Below are positions 7,440 to 15,027 of a stretch of DNA of 18,478 bases, piece by piece (the first letter of the stretch is position 1; each line of letters starts with the position of its first letter). A program made the position numbers and the translations under genes. Below the pieces are notes generated by a model. That model searched no databases. It was not told the DNA's origin and saw only the letters and a list, made by a program, of their open reading frames with translations. Origin of the DNA: Myxococcales bacterium UBA5297 (GTDB lineage Bacteria; Myxococcota; Myxococcia; Myxococcales; UBA5297); NCBI GenBank assembly GCA_002408385.1, contig DHSB01000222.1:65507-83984 (forward strand), read 5' to 3'.

Positions 7440-8129
7440 TCAGTTTCTCATCCCCACGCCCAGCCACGGCCCGAGGAAGCTCTCGGGGCGCGTCGCGCCG
7501 CCCCGGCCGGCGGCGTCGAGCGACAGGTGGCGCACCCCGAGGCCCACCTGGTAGTGGCCGAGCCAAAGCTGCACCGCGAGGTTCGAGTCGAGGCTGCGAT
7601 ACGGCCAGAAGACCCCACGCGAGGCGCCGGCCAACCCCACCGGCCCGAAGAGTCGAACCTCGCTCGAGACGCCGAGCGCGGGGCCCGCCGCGTCGGAGCA
7701 CCGCGTCAACAGCGCCCCCAGCCCGGCCCCGAGCCGCACCCGCGCCCGCCGGGTGGAGACGGGCGAGAAGGTGAGCTGCAGATCGAGCAGACCGCGCGCG
7801 GACCGGCTGGCCCTGCCGTCCGGGCTGCGCACGAACAACCCGCCGAACCCACCTTCGAAGCCGAGCCGTTCGCCCTCGACGATGCTCCGCACGCCGACCG
7901 CCTCGCCGCCTTCGAAGCGCTGGCCGAACAAGCGCAGATAGCCGTGGACAACAAAGGGCCGCCTCCACTCCTCGCCCAACTCCTCCTCGGCGGTGGGCGG
8001 GACCTGCAGCAGGAGGACCCAGGCCTCGATCCCGCCGTCTTCCTCGACCCCGTCGGCGGCTCGCGCCTCCCCTGCGGTGCCGAACAGACCGCACAGCACC
8101 GCGACGATCAGACGCGCGGATGGACTCAT
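7440..8129 (-). CDS. secreted outer-membrane barrel-like protein of unknown function
   Basis: A protein of 229 residues. The ATG at 8129 is preceded by AGGAGG 5 nt upstream, a near-ideal ribosome site, and opens a Sec signal peptide of about 25 residues with a likely cut after 'GEARA'. The frame continues upstream, but that extension is Arg-rich shadow. The mature part alternates hydrophobic and polar residues with many Gly and aromatic positions: 'FVVHGYLRLFGQRFEGG', 'ERLGFEGGFGGLFVRS', 'RARVRLGAGLGALLTR', 'AVQLWLGHYQVGLGVRHLSL' and a closing 'WLGVGMRN'. This fits a small beta-barrel or beta-rich outer membrane protein. I recognise no named family, and the last residue is not the usual Phe of a barrel signal. 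It lies upstream of the 534-residue gene on the same strand, with the palindrome array between them. Confidence 0.75.
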   Translation of the reverse strand: MSPSARLIVAVLCGLFGTAGEARAADGVEEDGGIEAWVLLLQVPPTAEEELGEEWRRPFVVHGYLRLFGQRFEGGEAVGVRSIVEGERLGFEGGFGGLFVRSPDGRASRSARGLLDLQLTFSPVSTRRARVRLGAGLGALLTRCSDAAGPALGVSSEVRLFGPVGLAGASRGVFWPYRSLDSNLAVQLWLGHYQVGLGVRHLSLDAAGRGGATRPESFLGPWLGVGMRN

Positions 8130-8402
8130 GCTCCCCTCCTGGTTGCGGGCCACCGAAACGCTCGGCGAGCGGCGCCGCCGCCGGTCGAACCGGTCCCACG
8201 CGGGAACGCAAGGGGCTCTCTCTCCGGCAGGAACCTGCGCAAGCGGCTTTGTGGATGTTGCTGCCGCAAGACCGCGCGCAGCCATGCCCGTGGCAGGTGC
8301 TCACCCAACGTGAGTCGGCGGGCGCCTAGCAAAGAAGGACCAACCGGCGATGGGCCGAAGGTCAGTCCAAGGGACTACCGGGCTGTCGCGCGGGTGGGCG
8401 TG

Positions 8403-8420
8403 TCGGAGCTGGAGCTCCGA
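8403..8420. repeat. perfect 8-bp inverted repeat with 2-nt centre
   Basis: TCGGAGCT (8403-8410) and AGCTCCGA (8413-8420) form a perfect inverted repeat around GG. A 2-nt loop is too tight for an ideal RNA hairpin, so a protein-binding site or part of a composite terminator is possible. It lies about 100 bases beyond the stop of the DUF1667 gene. Confidence 0.35.
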
Positions 8421-8453
8421 GCTCCATCGCGGCGCGCCGGGGCCTGAGCGGCC

Positions 8454-8473
8454 GGGCGCATTGCTATGCGCCC
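8454..8473 (-). terminator. hairpin downstream of the redox operon
   Basis: GGGCGCAT (8454-8461) pairs perfectly with ATGCGCCC (8466-8473) across a 4-nt loop, 44 bases past the stop of the last operon gene. No T-run follows. The stem and the adjoining CCCCTAC also resemble short dispersed palindromic repeats common in GC-rich genomes, so it may be a repeat serving as a transcript end. Confidence 0.45.
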
Positions 8474-8517
8474 CTACCGCCGACGCATCGGGCGCGCGGT
8501 TGTGTCGGAGTACGCCG

Positions 8518-8889
8518 CTATTCCCGCGCCATCGTCCGGCAGGCGATCACCTCGACGCCGGGCTCGCCGAGAAAGTCCCGCAAAAGCACGTCGCCGCGCT
8601 TGACGGGCGCCTCGACCCGCAGCTTGTGGATCTCGCCCGCGGCCTCGAGGACCCGGTCCTTGGGAATGGGCGCCGAGACCTTGACCGGCAACCGCTTCCA
8701 CCGCGCGCCGTCGATCCACACGGTCGTCGACATGCCGCGACGCGGGTCGGTGAACTCCTGGCGCGCGTACTTCGCGCCGCGGTTGCAGCTCGCGCCCTCG
8801 ATCTCGACGATCTCCTGGCCCTCGTGCGTGAGCTGCAGCGGGCAGCCGATGGGACAGCCGATGCAGACGAACTTCTCGACCTGGCTCAT
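8518..8889 (-). CDS. DUF1667 (COG3862-type) Fe-S protein, third gene of GlpA-like redox operon
   Basis: A protein of 123 residues beginning 'MSQVEKFVCIGCPIGCPLQL'. Four Cys near the N-terminus (9, 12, 16 and 35, as CxxCxxxC plus 'SCNRGAKYA') can hold an Fe-S cluster. The pattern 'CIGCPxGC...' followed by 'GxxCxRGxxYAxQE' is the DUF1667 signature, resembling small Fe-S modules of molybdopterin oxidoreductases. The family is regularly found last in a three-gene set with a GlpA-like dehydrogenase and an FAD/NAD oxidoreductase, as here. Its ATG overlaps the TGA of the preceding gene by 4 bases (ATGA), implying translational coupling. A likely role is passing electrons from the two flavoproteins; its exact acceptor is unknown. 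Confidence 0.88.
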   Translation of the reverse strand: MSQVEKFVCIGCPIGCPLQLTHEGQEIVEIEGASCNRGAKYARQEFTDPRRGMSTTVWIDGARWKRLPVKVSAPIPKDRVLEAAGEIHKLRVEAPVKRGDVLLRDFLGEPGVEVIACRTMARE

Positions 8890-10166
8890 CGCCCGCCCTC
8901 CTTTTCGTACGGAAGGATGTCGATGCGCAGCGTGTCGCCGTGGAAGCGGTCGAGCACGTCGGGCTTGATCTTGAACATGATCATCTCTGCGGGAACGACG
9001 AAGCCGAGCTTGCGCTGCATCAGGTCGCCGACCTTGATGAGGCAGGGCTTCATCGGCTCTTTGGCACGCATGTAGATGGTGTGCTCGCGGCCGGGCGCCA
9101 GCGTGTGCGGCACGCAGTAGCGCACGTTGTTGCCGGGCACCAGCGTGATGTTGTCTTTCGGCCGGCGGATGCCCTGCGCGTACTCGCCGGCGAAGCGACC
9201 GGCCTTGAGCGCCTCCTCGGTGACGAAGTCGACCAGGTCGTGGACGTGCAGCACGTTTCCGCAGGCGAAGATGCCCGGCAGGCTCGTCTCCATCGACGAG
9301 GAGACGCGCGGGCCGCGGGTGATCACGTCGAGCTCGACGCCCAGGCTCTGCGACAGCTCGTTCTCGGGCACCAGGCCGATGGAGAGCAGCAGCGTGTCGC
9401 ACTCGACCTCCCAGGCCCGCGACAGGTCGGGCACAAAGCCCGGGCCGACTGGGGCGACGGTGATCTTCTCGAGCCGGTCGCGCCCGTGGATCTGGGCGAC
9501 GGTGGTCGACAGATGCAGCGGGATGCCGAAGTCCTCGAGGCACTGGACGACGTTGCGGGTCAGGCCGTTCGAGTAGGGCATCAGCTCGAAGACGCCCACG
9601 ACCTCGCAGCCCTCGAGCGTCAGGCGCCGGGCCATGATCAGCCCGATGTCGCCGGAGCCGAGGATGGCGATCCGCTTGCCGGGCAGCATGCCCATCATGT
9701 TGACGAGCTTCTGGGCGAGCCCCGCGGTGAGCACGCCGGAGGGCCGGGTGCCCGGGATGCGCACCGCGCCGCGGGTGCGCTCGCGGCAGCCCATCGCGAG
9801 GACGACCGACTTCGACTCGACCGTCGAGATGCCGCGGCCTTCGCGCAGGATGCGCACGTGCTTGTCGCCGTCGGAGTCGATGCCGACCGAGGAGACGTAC
9901 GAGCCGGAGATGACGTCGATGTCGTGATCGACCACCCGCTCGAGGAACCGCTCGGCGTACTCGGGCCCGGTCAGCTCCTCCTTGAAATGGTGCAGCCCGA
10001 AGCCCGAGTGGATGCACTGCAGGAGGATGCCGCCGGTCTCCGGCTCGCGGTCGACGACGAGGATGCGCTCGGCGCCCGAGTCGCGCGCGCCCAGCGCCGC
10101 CCCCAAGCCCGCCGGGCCGCCGCCGACCACCACCACGTCGTACCGGCCTTCGATGCGTCCGAGCAT
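8886..10166 (-). CDS. FAD/NAD(P)-dependent oxidoreductase, second gene of GlpA-like redox operon
   Basis: A flavoprotein of 426 residues of the pyridine-nucleotide-disulfide oxidoreductase superfamily. The N-terminal FAD motif is 'VVVVGGGPAGLGAA' (GxGxxG at residues 15-20), followed by 'GGILLQCIHSGFG'. A second Rossmann motif, 'RIAILGSGDIGLIMARRL', lies near residue 170 for NAD(P). A late 'GIFACGNVLHVHDLVDFV' is the usual second FAD contact. The start 2 bases after the preceding stop, with GGAGGAGA inside the upstream gene's end, shows tight coupling; the 3' end overlaps the DUF1667 gene by 4 bases. In the conserved set this protein is thought to work with the GlpA-like dehydrogenase, perhaps taking the place of GlpB. 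Whether it uses NAD here cannot be told from sequence alone. Confidence 0.88.
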   Translation of the reverse strand: MLGRIEGRYDVVVVGGGPAGLGAALGARDSGAERILVVDREPETGGILLQCIHSGFGLHHFKEELTGPEYAERFLERVVDHDIDVISGSYVSSVGIDSDGDKHVRILREGRGISTVESKSVVLAMGCRERTRGAVRIPGTRPSGVLTAGLAQKLVNMMGMLPGKRIAILGSGDIGLIMARRLTLEGCEVVGVFELMPYSNGLTRNVVQCLEDFGIPLHLSTTVAQIHGRDRLEKITVAPVGPGFVPDLSRAWEVECDTLLLSIGLVPENELSQSLGVELDVITRGPRVSSSMETSLPGIFACGNVLHVHDLVDFVTEEALKAGRFAGEYAQGIRRPKDNITLVPGNNVRYCVPHTLAPGREHTIYMRAKEPMKPCLIKVGDLMQRKLGFVVPAEMIMFKIKPDVLDRFHGDTLRIDILPYEKEGGR

Positions 10167-10168
10167 GA

Positions 10169-11665
10169 TTACTTCTCCTCCGCGTTGATTCGAGGGCGCG
10201 CGTCCGGGTGAAGCGGGGGCTCGCCCCTCGCCGCCTCGAGGTCGATCGGCACCGCGATGTAGGAGCCGCCGCCGCGCTTGGTGATGTCGTAGATCGGCTT
10301 GGCGAGCCGCTTGGAGAGGATCTCCATGCAGCGCGACGAGCAGAAGCCGCCCTGGCAGCGCCCCATCCCCGCGCGGCTGCGGAACTTGATGCCGTCGAGG
10401 GTGCGCGCCCCGTGGTCGACCGCGTCGTGGATCTCGGCCTCGGTGACCAGCTCGCAGCGGCAGACCACCTTGGCGAAGAGCGGGTCCTTGTTCGCCAGCT
10501 CGTCCTGCTCGGCGTGGCCGAGCTGCGCGAAGCGTGGCGGCGGGGCGACGCGGGAGTTGAAGCGCGCCTTTCGCGACAGCTCGAGCCCCTGGAGGCTCAA
10601 GATCTCGAGCACGTGCTCGGCGATGGCCGGCGAGGAGGTGAGGCCCGGCGACTGCGTGCCGGCGACGTTGACGAAGCCCTTCACCTTGGTCGGGCCGATG
10701 ACGAAGTCGTTGGTGTCGCTGACGGCGCGCAGGCCGGCGAAGGCGGTGATCGCGTCGCGCGCGTCGATGGCCGGGCACAGCCGCTTGATGTAGCCGAACA
10801 CCTCGTCGGCGCCTTGAGCGGTGGTCGCGAAGTCGCCGCGGTCCTCGATGGTCTGGGCGGTGGGGCCGACCATGATCGTCCCGTCGAAGGTCGGGATGAT
10901 GAGGATGCCCTTGGTCGTCTTGGTCGGCAGCGGGAAGACCAGGCGGCGCACCAGGCCCTTGAGCCGCTTGTCGAGCATGTACTCCTCGCCCTTGCGCGGC
11001 AGGATCTTGAAGTCGGCGCAGCCGACCATCGCCGCGACCTCGTCGGCGGCGACCCCGGCGCAGTTGAGGACGAAGCGGGCCTGGAGCGTGCCGCCGGGAG
11101 TGCGAACCGCGAGCCCCTCGGCGTTCGGCTCGAGGCCGAGCACCGGGCTGTCGACGCGCAGCTCGACGCCGTTGGCGACCGCGTTCTCGATGAGCGCGAA
11201 GGCGAACTCGTAGGGGTTGATCACCCCGGCCGACGGGCAGTAGAGCGCGCCGAGCAGCGCGCGGGAGAGGTTGGGCTCCTCGCGGCGCAGCCGCTCCTGG
11301 TCCCACAGCTCGATGCCGGGCACGCCCTTCTCGTCGCCGAGCGCCTTGAGGGCCTTGAGCCCCTCGAGCTCCTCCTCGGTCTGGGCGACGTTGAGCTCGC
11401 CGATGCGCCGGAAGCCGAAGCCGAGCTCCTCGTGGAGCCCGTCGAAAAGGGCGTTGCCGCGCACCACGAGCCGGCCCTTGAGCGTGCTCAACGGCGTGTC
11501 GTGGCCGGAGTGGATGATGCCGCTGTTGGTCTTGCTGGTGCCGAAGCCGACCTCGGCGTTCTTCTCGAGGAGGACCGTCTTCAGACGAAAGCGCGAGAGC
11601 TCCCGCGCGATCGAGCAGCCGATCACTCCGCCCCCGATGATGGCGACGTCATAGTTGTCGGGCAT
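10169..11665 (-). CDS. GlpA-like FAD-dependent dehydrogenase with BFD-type [2Fe-2S] domain (probable glycerol-3-phosphate dehydrogenase)
   Basis: A protein of 498 residues of the DAO/GlpA flavoprotein family (COG0579). It likely oxidises glycerol-3-phosphate to dihydroxyacetone phosphate; other 2-hydroxyacids such as L-2-hydroxyglutarate are possible substrates for relatives. FAD binding is shown by 'DVAIIGGGVIGCSIA' (residues 6-20), then 'TSKTNSGIIHSGHD' and a late 'GFVNVAGTQSPGLTSSPAIA'. The C-terminus carries a BFD-like [2Fe-2S] domain with C402-x-C404, 32 residues, and C437-x4-C442, in 'VVCRCELVTEAEI' and 'GMGRCQGGFCSSRC', as in GlpA. The start at 11665 has AGGAG 9 nt upstream. It is the first gene of a three-gene operon. 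No glycerol kinase or facilitator is in view. A TAGACT box at 11755-11750 could be its -10, but I find no matching -35. Confidence 0.85.
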   Translation of the reverse strand: MPDNYDVAIIGGGVIGCSIARELSRFRLKTVLLEKNAEVGFGTSKTNSGIIHSGHDTPLSTLKGRLVVRGNALFDGLHEELGFGFRRIGELNVAQTEEELEGLKALKALGDEKGVPGIELWDQERLRREEPNLSRALLGALYCPSAGVINPYEFAFALIENAVANGVELRVDSPVLGLEPNAEGLAVRTPGGTLQARFVLNCAGVAADEVAAMVGCADFKILPRKGEEYMLDKRLKGLVRRLVFPLPTKTTKGILIIPTFDGTIMVGPTAQTIEDRGDFATTAQGADEVFGYIKRLCPAIDARDAITAFAGLRAVSDTNDFVIGPTKVKGFVNVAGTQSPGLTSSPAIAEHVLEILSLQGLELSRKARFNSRVAPPPRFAQLGHAEQDELANKDPLFAKVVCRCELVTEAEIHDAVDHGARTLDGIKFRSRAGMGRCQGGFCSSRCMEILSKRLAKPIYDITKRGGGSYIAVPIDLEAARGEPPLHPDARPRINAEEK

Positions 11666-11949
11666 CTGCTCAAGCTCCTTGCCGGCCGGCCCCCAGGCTC
11701 CGCGGGTGGCCTTGCCTTCGGTTCACGACGCAGGGCGTCGAAGTCGCACAGTCTAGAAGACGACGCCGATGGTGGGGTGAAGAAAGTCAGCGGCCCGACA
11801 TACAGGCGACCGGCCGGGCGCTCCGCAGGAGAAACTCGTCCTTCTGCCCCCAGCGTCGATGCGCGACAATGCCCGCGACGTCGAGGGACCGCCTACGGAA
11901 CCGGGCGGATCGACTCGGCTCTTCCCGCCCTCGCCGTTGGAGACCTGCC

Positions 11950-14900
11950 ATGGGACTTGCTCGCATCCTCGTCGCCGATCCGGACCCCCGGGCTCTGGCG
12001 CTCACGGTGACGGGCCTGCGCAACGCGGGCTTTGACGTCCTGTCGACCTCGCGCGGCGAGGAGGCGCTCGCGCTGCTGCAAAGCCTGCCGGCGGCCGTCT
12101 TCTGCGAGGTCGGGCTCGAGGGCGTCGACGGGTTCGCCCTGTGCGAGGCCGCGCACAAGTCGCCGGCGACCAAGGACGTGCCCTTCTTCCTGATGTCGCG
12201 CCGCGACGAGCGCGGCCACCGCGAGCGAGCCCGGGCAGCCGGCGCTCGCGACTACCTGACCAAGCCCCTCTACCTGCGCGACGTGTGCACGCTGGCCAAG
12301 CTCTTCGCCCACCAGCACCCCGACGAGCCGCTCATCCGCGGAGACCTCGGCGCGACGCCCCTCTTCTACGTCGTGCGCGCGCTCACCTCCGGTAGCCTGA
12401 GCGGAACGGTCGAGGTGCCGCACGAGCAGGGCGTCGTCTATTTCCGCGACGGGCGCGTCATCGAAGCGGTCGCGGGCGATCTGAAGGGCGACGCGGCCAT
12501 CGGCAAGCTCATCGTGCGCGCGCAGGGCGAGTTCTCGCTTCGCCTCGGGCCGGTGCTGGTGCGCGGCTCGATGAGCTACTCGCTGCGCGACCTGATCTCC
12601 CACGACGAGCCGCGCCGGCGCCGCTTCGAGCGGGCGGTCGAGAGCATGGGCGGCCACGAGACGCGGCTCACCATCCACTTCCCCACCCTCGCCAGCGAGC
12701 TGCCGCGCCTGCCGCCGAGCGTCGAGCGGGTAGTGCGGCTCTTCGACGGCAAACGGGCGCTCGGCGACGTGCTGCGTGCCTGTGACCTCGACGAGGTGAC
12801 CGCGGCCGAGACCATCCTGCGGCTCTTCGCGATGCGGGTCATCCGGCCAGCGGCCGAGCTGCTCTCAGGCCCCACCACCGAGCTGCCGCGCCTGTTCGAG
12901 CCCCGCCCCGACGAAGCGATCCTGGCGATGAAGGACCTCTTCCCCGACGCCGCGCCGCTGCCGACCGAAAAGCAGCTCGAGGGCATCCACGACGATGTGA
13001 GCGACTGGCTGGGCGAGCTGGGCCAGGGCACCTTCCAGGACATCCTCACGGCTGGAACCGGGGGCTGGCTGGAGCTGCCAGCGAGCCAGGCGGGTCAGCG
13101 GTTGCGCGAGGCGGTCGGCGAGCTGAGCGAAACGGAGATCGAAGACCGGCTGGGCGGCTTCGACGCCCTCGGCTCGGACGCGCCACCTACCGGCGCCCCG
13201 CCCCCTGCCGCCGCTGCCGAGCCGGAGGCGATCGCCCCCGATTCGATCGCCGCGGCCGTCGCCAGCGCGCCGCAAGGCGAAGAAGAGCAGCCCGCGACCG
13301 CCGTGGGCAGCGCGCGCGAGGAGGCTGGCTTCGCCTCGGTCTGCGCCGCGCTGGAGAGCGTGGAGAGCGCTTCCCCGGAAGCGCCCGCAGGGGAGCCGAG
13401 CCCCACGGCGCCGCACGCGCCGGCTGTCGCCCCTCGCGACGCAGAGGAGAGAGACGAGAGCGGGCCGCCGCCCTCCGCGCTCGAGTCTGCGCAGGAGAGC
13501 GCGGGCTCCGGGATGCCCGCCCCCGAGAGAGGCGAGAAGAGCGAAACCGCCCTCCCGCCCACAGCCGCCCCTGCACCTGCAAAGCCGCTCGCCTCTGCGA
13601 ACGCCGAGGCGCCAGAGACCAGGGGGAGCGAGCAGAAGGGGCTCGAAGTCTCGTCGGTCGAGACCGGGCGTGAGCCCAGCGGCGCCCTTGCGCTGCCCTC
13701 CTCGGCGCGGGGCGATGCGGGCGCGGCTCGACAGACCTCAGCGGCCGAGCCGAGCCCGCCCGTCGGACCTTCCGAGGCCTCGCGCGGAGAGCGGCCGGCA
13801 CCCGATGCAGCCGGGCTCGCCCAGGACCTGGCGGCCTACTGCCTCGAGAGACTCAGCGGGCAAGCCTTGGGCCCCGGCGACGCCGGTCCGGCAACCGGGC
13901 CCGCTTCCGAAGCCGGCGGCAATGCCGAGTCTCCCGCCGCCGAGGCGGCCCCCGCGGCCGGGGCGGCGGCCTCGCTTTCCTCGGCGCTCGCGGCGCCTGC
14001 CGCTCTCCGGCCCAGCGAGACGGAGAGCTCGGCTGAGAGGCCGCACGCCCAGGGCACCCTCGGCACGAGCGCCGCGCAGCCTGCCGCGGACCCCGTCGCC
14101 GCGAGAGGGGGCGAGCCTGACGAAGACGCCTTCTTCAACTCGGAGCCCGGCTTCGACGAGCCTGGCCCGCCGTCTTCTGCGAACGCGAAGCGGGTCGTCG
14201 TCGTCTTCGCGGTGCTCGCCTTCGCGCTCGTGGCCGTGCTGCTGGCGATCAGCCCGTCGAAGTCGAGGCTTCCGCAAGGCGGCCAGCCACTCGGCGCAGA
14301 GCCAACCTCGCCGGCCGCGACCGTCGCGACGCCGGCTCCCGAACCCGATGAGCCGGCCGCGCTGCCTGGCGCCGCGGCGCAGCAGGCGGCGCCGGACGAG
14401 GATCGGCTGGCGGCGAACGCCCCGCTGGCTCCCGACGATTCACCCGCATCGACCCGCCTGGCCGCCGACCCATCGGTTCAGGCCGGGGCGAGCTCCGAAG
14501 AGGGCGACGAGAAGCCCGCGGCTGGGGAATCGGCCGCAGCCGATCCGACTGCGCAGGGCGTCGGGGCTGTTGCGGGCCAAGACGCGCCCGCGGCCACGGC
14601 GCCCGAGCTCCCACTCGGCGCGCAGCAGAAACCAGGGCCGCGCCCCGGGGAGATAGACGAGCTGCTCGCCCAGGGACGCAAGCTCTACGACCGCGGACGG
14701 CCGAAGGCCGCCCTCGAGCCTCTCGAGAAGGCGGCCGAGCTCGCCCCGGGCAACCCCGACGTCCAGGTGCTTCTGGCCCTCGCACGGCTCGACGCCGGGC
14801 AGTTGGGGCCGGCCGAACAGGCAGCGCGGCGCGCTCTCGAGCTCGACGCGTCCACCGCGCGCGCCCATCTGGTGCTCGGCACGGTGTGCCAGGAGCGCGG

Positions 14901-15003
14901 CGACACCAAGAGCGCCCGGAGCGAGTACGAGGAGTATCTGCGGCTCGCGCCGTCGGGTGACTTCGCGAAGGACGTCCAGGCCATCCTGTCGAGTCTGCGC
15001 TGA
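11950..15003 (+). CDS. transmembrane receiver protein: REC-PATAN(DUF4388)-low-complexity-TM-TPR, with Glu at the phospho-acceptor site
   Basis: A protein of 1017 residues. The ATG at 11950 follows TTGGAGA 8 nt upstream and opens directly into a receiver domain (residues 4-115). In that domain the usual phospho-Asp aligns with Glu53 ('FCEVGLEGVDG'); the acidic pocket is 'ADPD' and Lys105 is kept in 'YLTKP'. Residues about 128-215 match the PATAN/DUF4388 domain ('GDLGATPLFYVVRAL', 'GVVYFRDGRVIEAVAGD'). Residues about 250-305 are a helical module seen in related proteins ('VERVVRLFDGKRALGDVL'). Residues about 420-746 are Ala/Pro/Glu-rich, probably disordered. A single hydrophobic span lies at 749-768, and about three TPR units fill 900-1017. 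The N-terminal half should be cytoplasmic and the TPRs periplasmic. It is probably a scaffold or effector rather than a transcription factor, since no DNA-binding domain is obvious. Confidence 0.87.
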   Translation: MGLARILVADPDPRALALTVTGLRNAGFDVLSTSRGEEALALLQSLPAAVFCEVGLEGVDGFALCEAAHKSPATKDVPFFLMSRRDERGHRERARAAGARDYLTKPLYLRDVCTLAKLFAHQHPDEPLIRGDLGATPLFYVVRALTSGSLSGTVEVPHEQGVVYFRDGRVIEAVAGDLKGDAAIGKLIVRAQGEFSLRLGPVLVRGSMSYSLRDLISHDEPRRRRFERAVESMGGHETRLTIHFPTLASELPRLPPSVERVVRLFDGKRALGDVLRACDLDEVTAAETILRLFAMRVIRPAAELLSGPTTELPRLFEPRPDEAILAMKDLFPDAAPLPTEKQLEGIHDDVSDWLGELGQGTFQDILTAGTGGWLELPASQAGQRLREAVGELSETEIEDRLGGFDALGSDAPPTGAPPPAAAAEPEAIAPDSIAAAVASAPQGEEEQPATAVGSAREEAGFASVCAALESVESASPEAPAGEPSPTAPHAPAVAPRDAEERDESGPPPSALESAQESAGSGMPAPERGEKSETALPPTAAPAPAKPLASANAEAPETRGSEQKGLEVSSVETGREPSGALALPSSARGDAGAARQTSAAEPSPPVGPSEASRGERPAPDAAGLAQDLAAYCLERLSGQALGPGDAGPATGPASEAGGNAESPAAEAAPAAGAAASLSSALAAPAALRPSETESSAERPHAQGTLGTSAAQPAADPVAARGGEPDEDAFFNSEPGFDEPGPPSSANAKRVVVVFAVLAFALVAVLLAISPSKSRLPQGGQPLGAEPTSPAATVATPAPEPDEPAALPGAAAQQAAPDEDRLAANAPLAPDDSPASTRLAADPSVQAGASSEEGDEKPAAGESAAADPTAQGVGAVAGQDAPAATAPELPLGAQQKPGPRPGEIDELLAQGRKLYDRGRPKAALEPLEKAAELAPGNPDVQVLLALARLDAGQLGPAEQAARRALELDASTARAHLVLGTVCQERGDTKSARSEYEEYLRLAPSGDFAKDVQAILSSLR

Positions 15004-15027
15004 CCCCGCGCGCAGCCCGCCGGCCGC

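Larger units (their letters stand above)
8130..8517. other. 388-bp non-coding spacer with two hairpins
   Basis: It separates the redox operon from the barrel-like gene, all on the - strand. It contains two strong hairpins near the operon end (listed separately) and must hold the promoter of the barrel-like gene, although I see no convincing -35/-10 pair. Open frames through it look like shadows. The string GTGTCGGAG occurs twice, about 100 bp apart, flanking the hairpins; this may be chance. Confidence 0.5.

Noticed and set aside
8518..10017. Long - strand open frame (499 codons) beginning inside the oxidoreductase gene
   Set aside because: Only its last 123 codons, from ATG 8889, make sense (DUF1667). 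The upstream part is Arg/His-rich shadow of the FAD/NAD oxidoreductase in another frame.
10208..12010. + strand open frame (600 codons) opposite the GlpA-like gene
   Set aside because: Antisense shadow rich in Glu, Arg, Val and Asp, with no ribosome site or family features, fully covered by the real gene on the other strand.
12001..12075. Reading the Glu53 receiver as a frameshift or sequencing error
   Set aside because: The surrounding motifs (EVGLEGVDG, YLTKP) stay in frame and spacing is normal, so a true Asp-to-Glu substitution is more likely.
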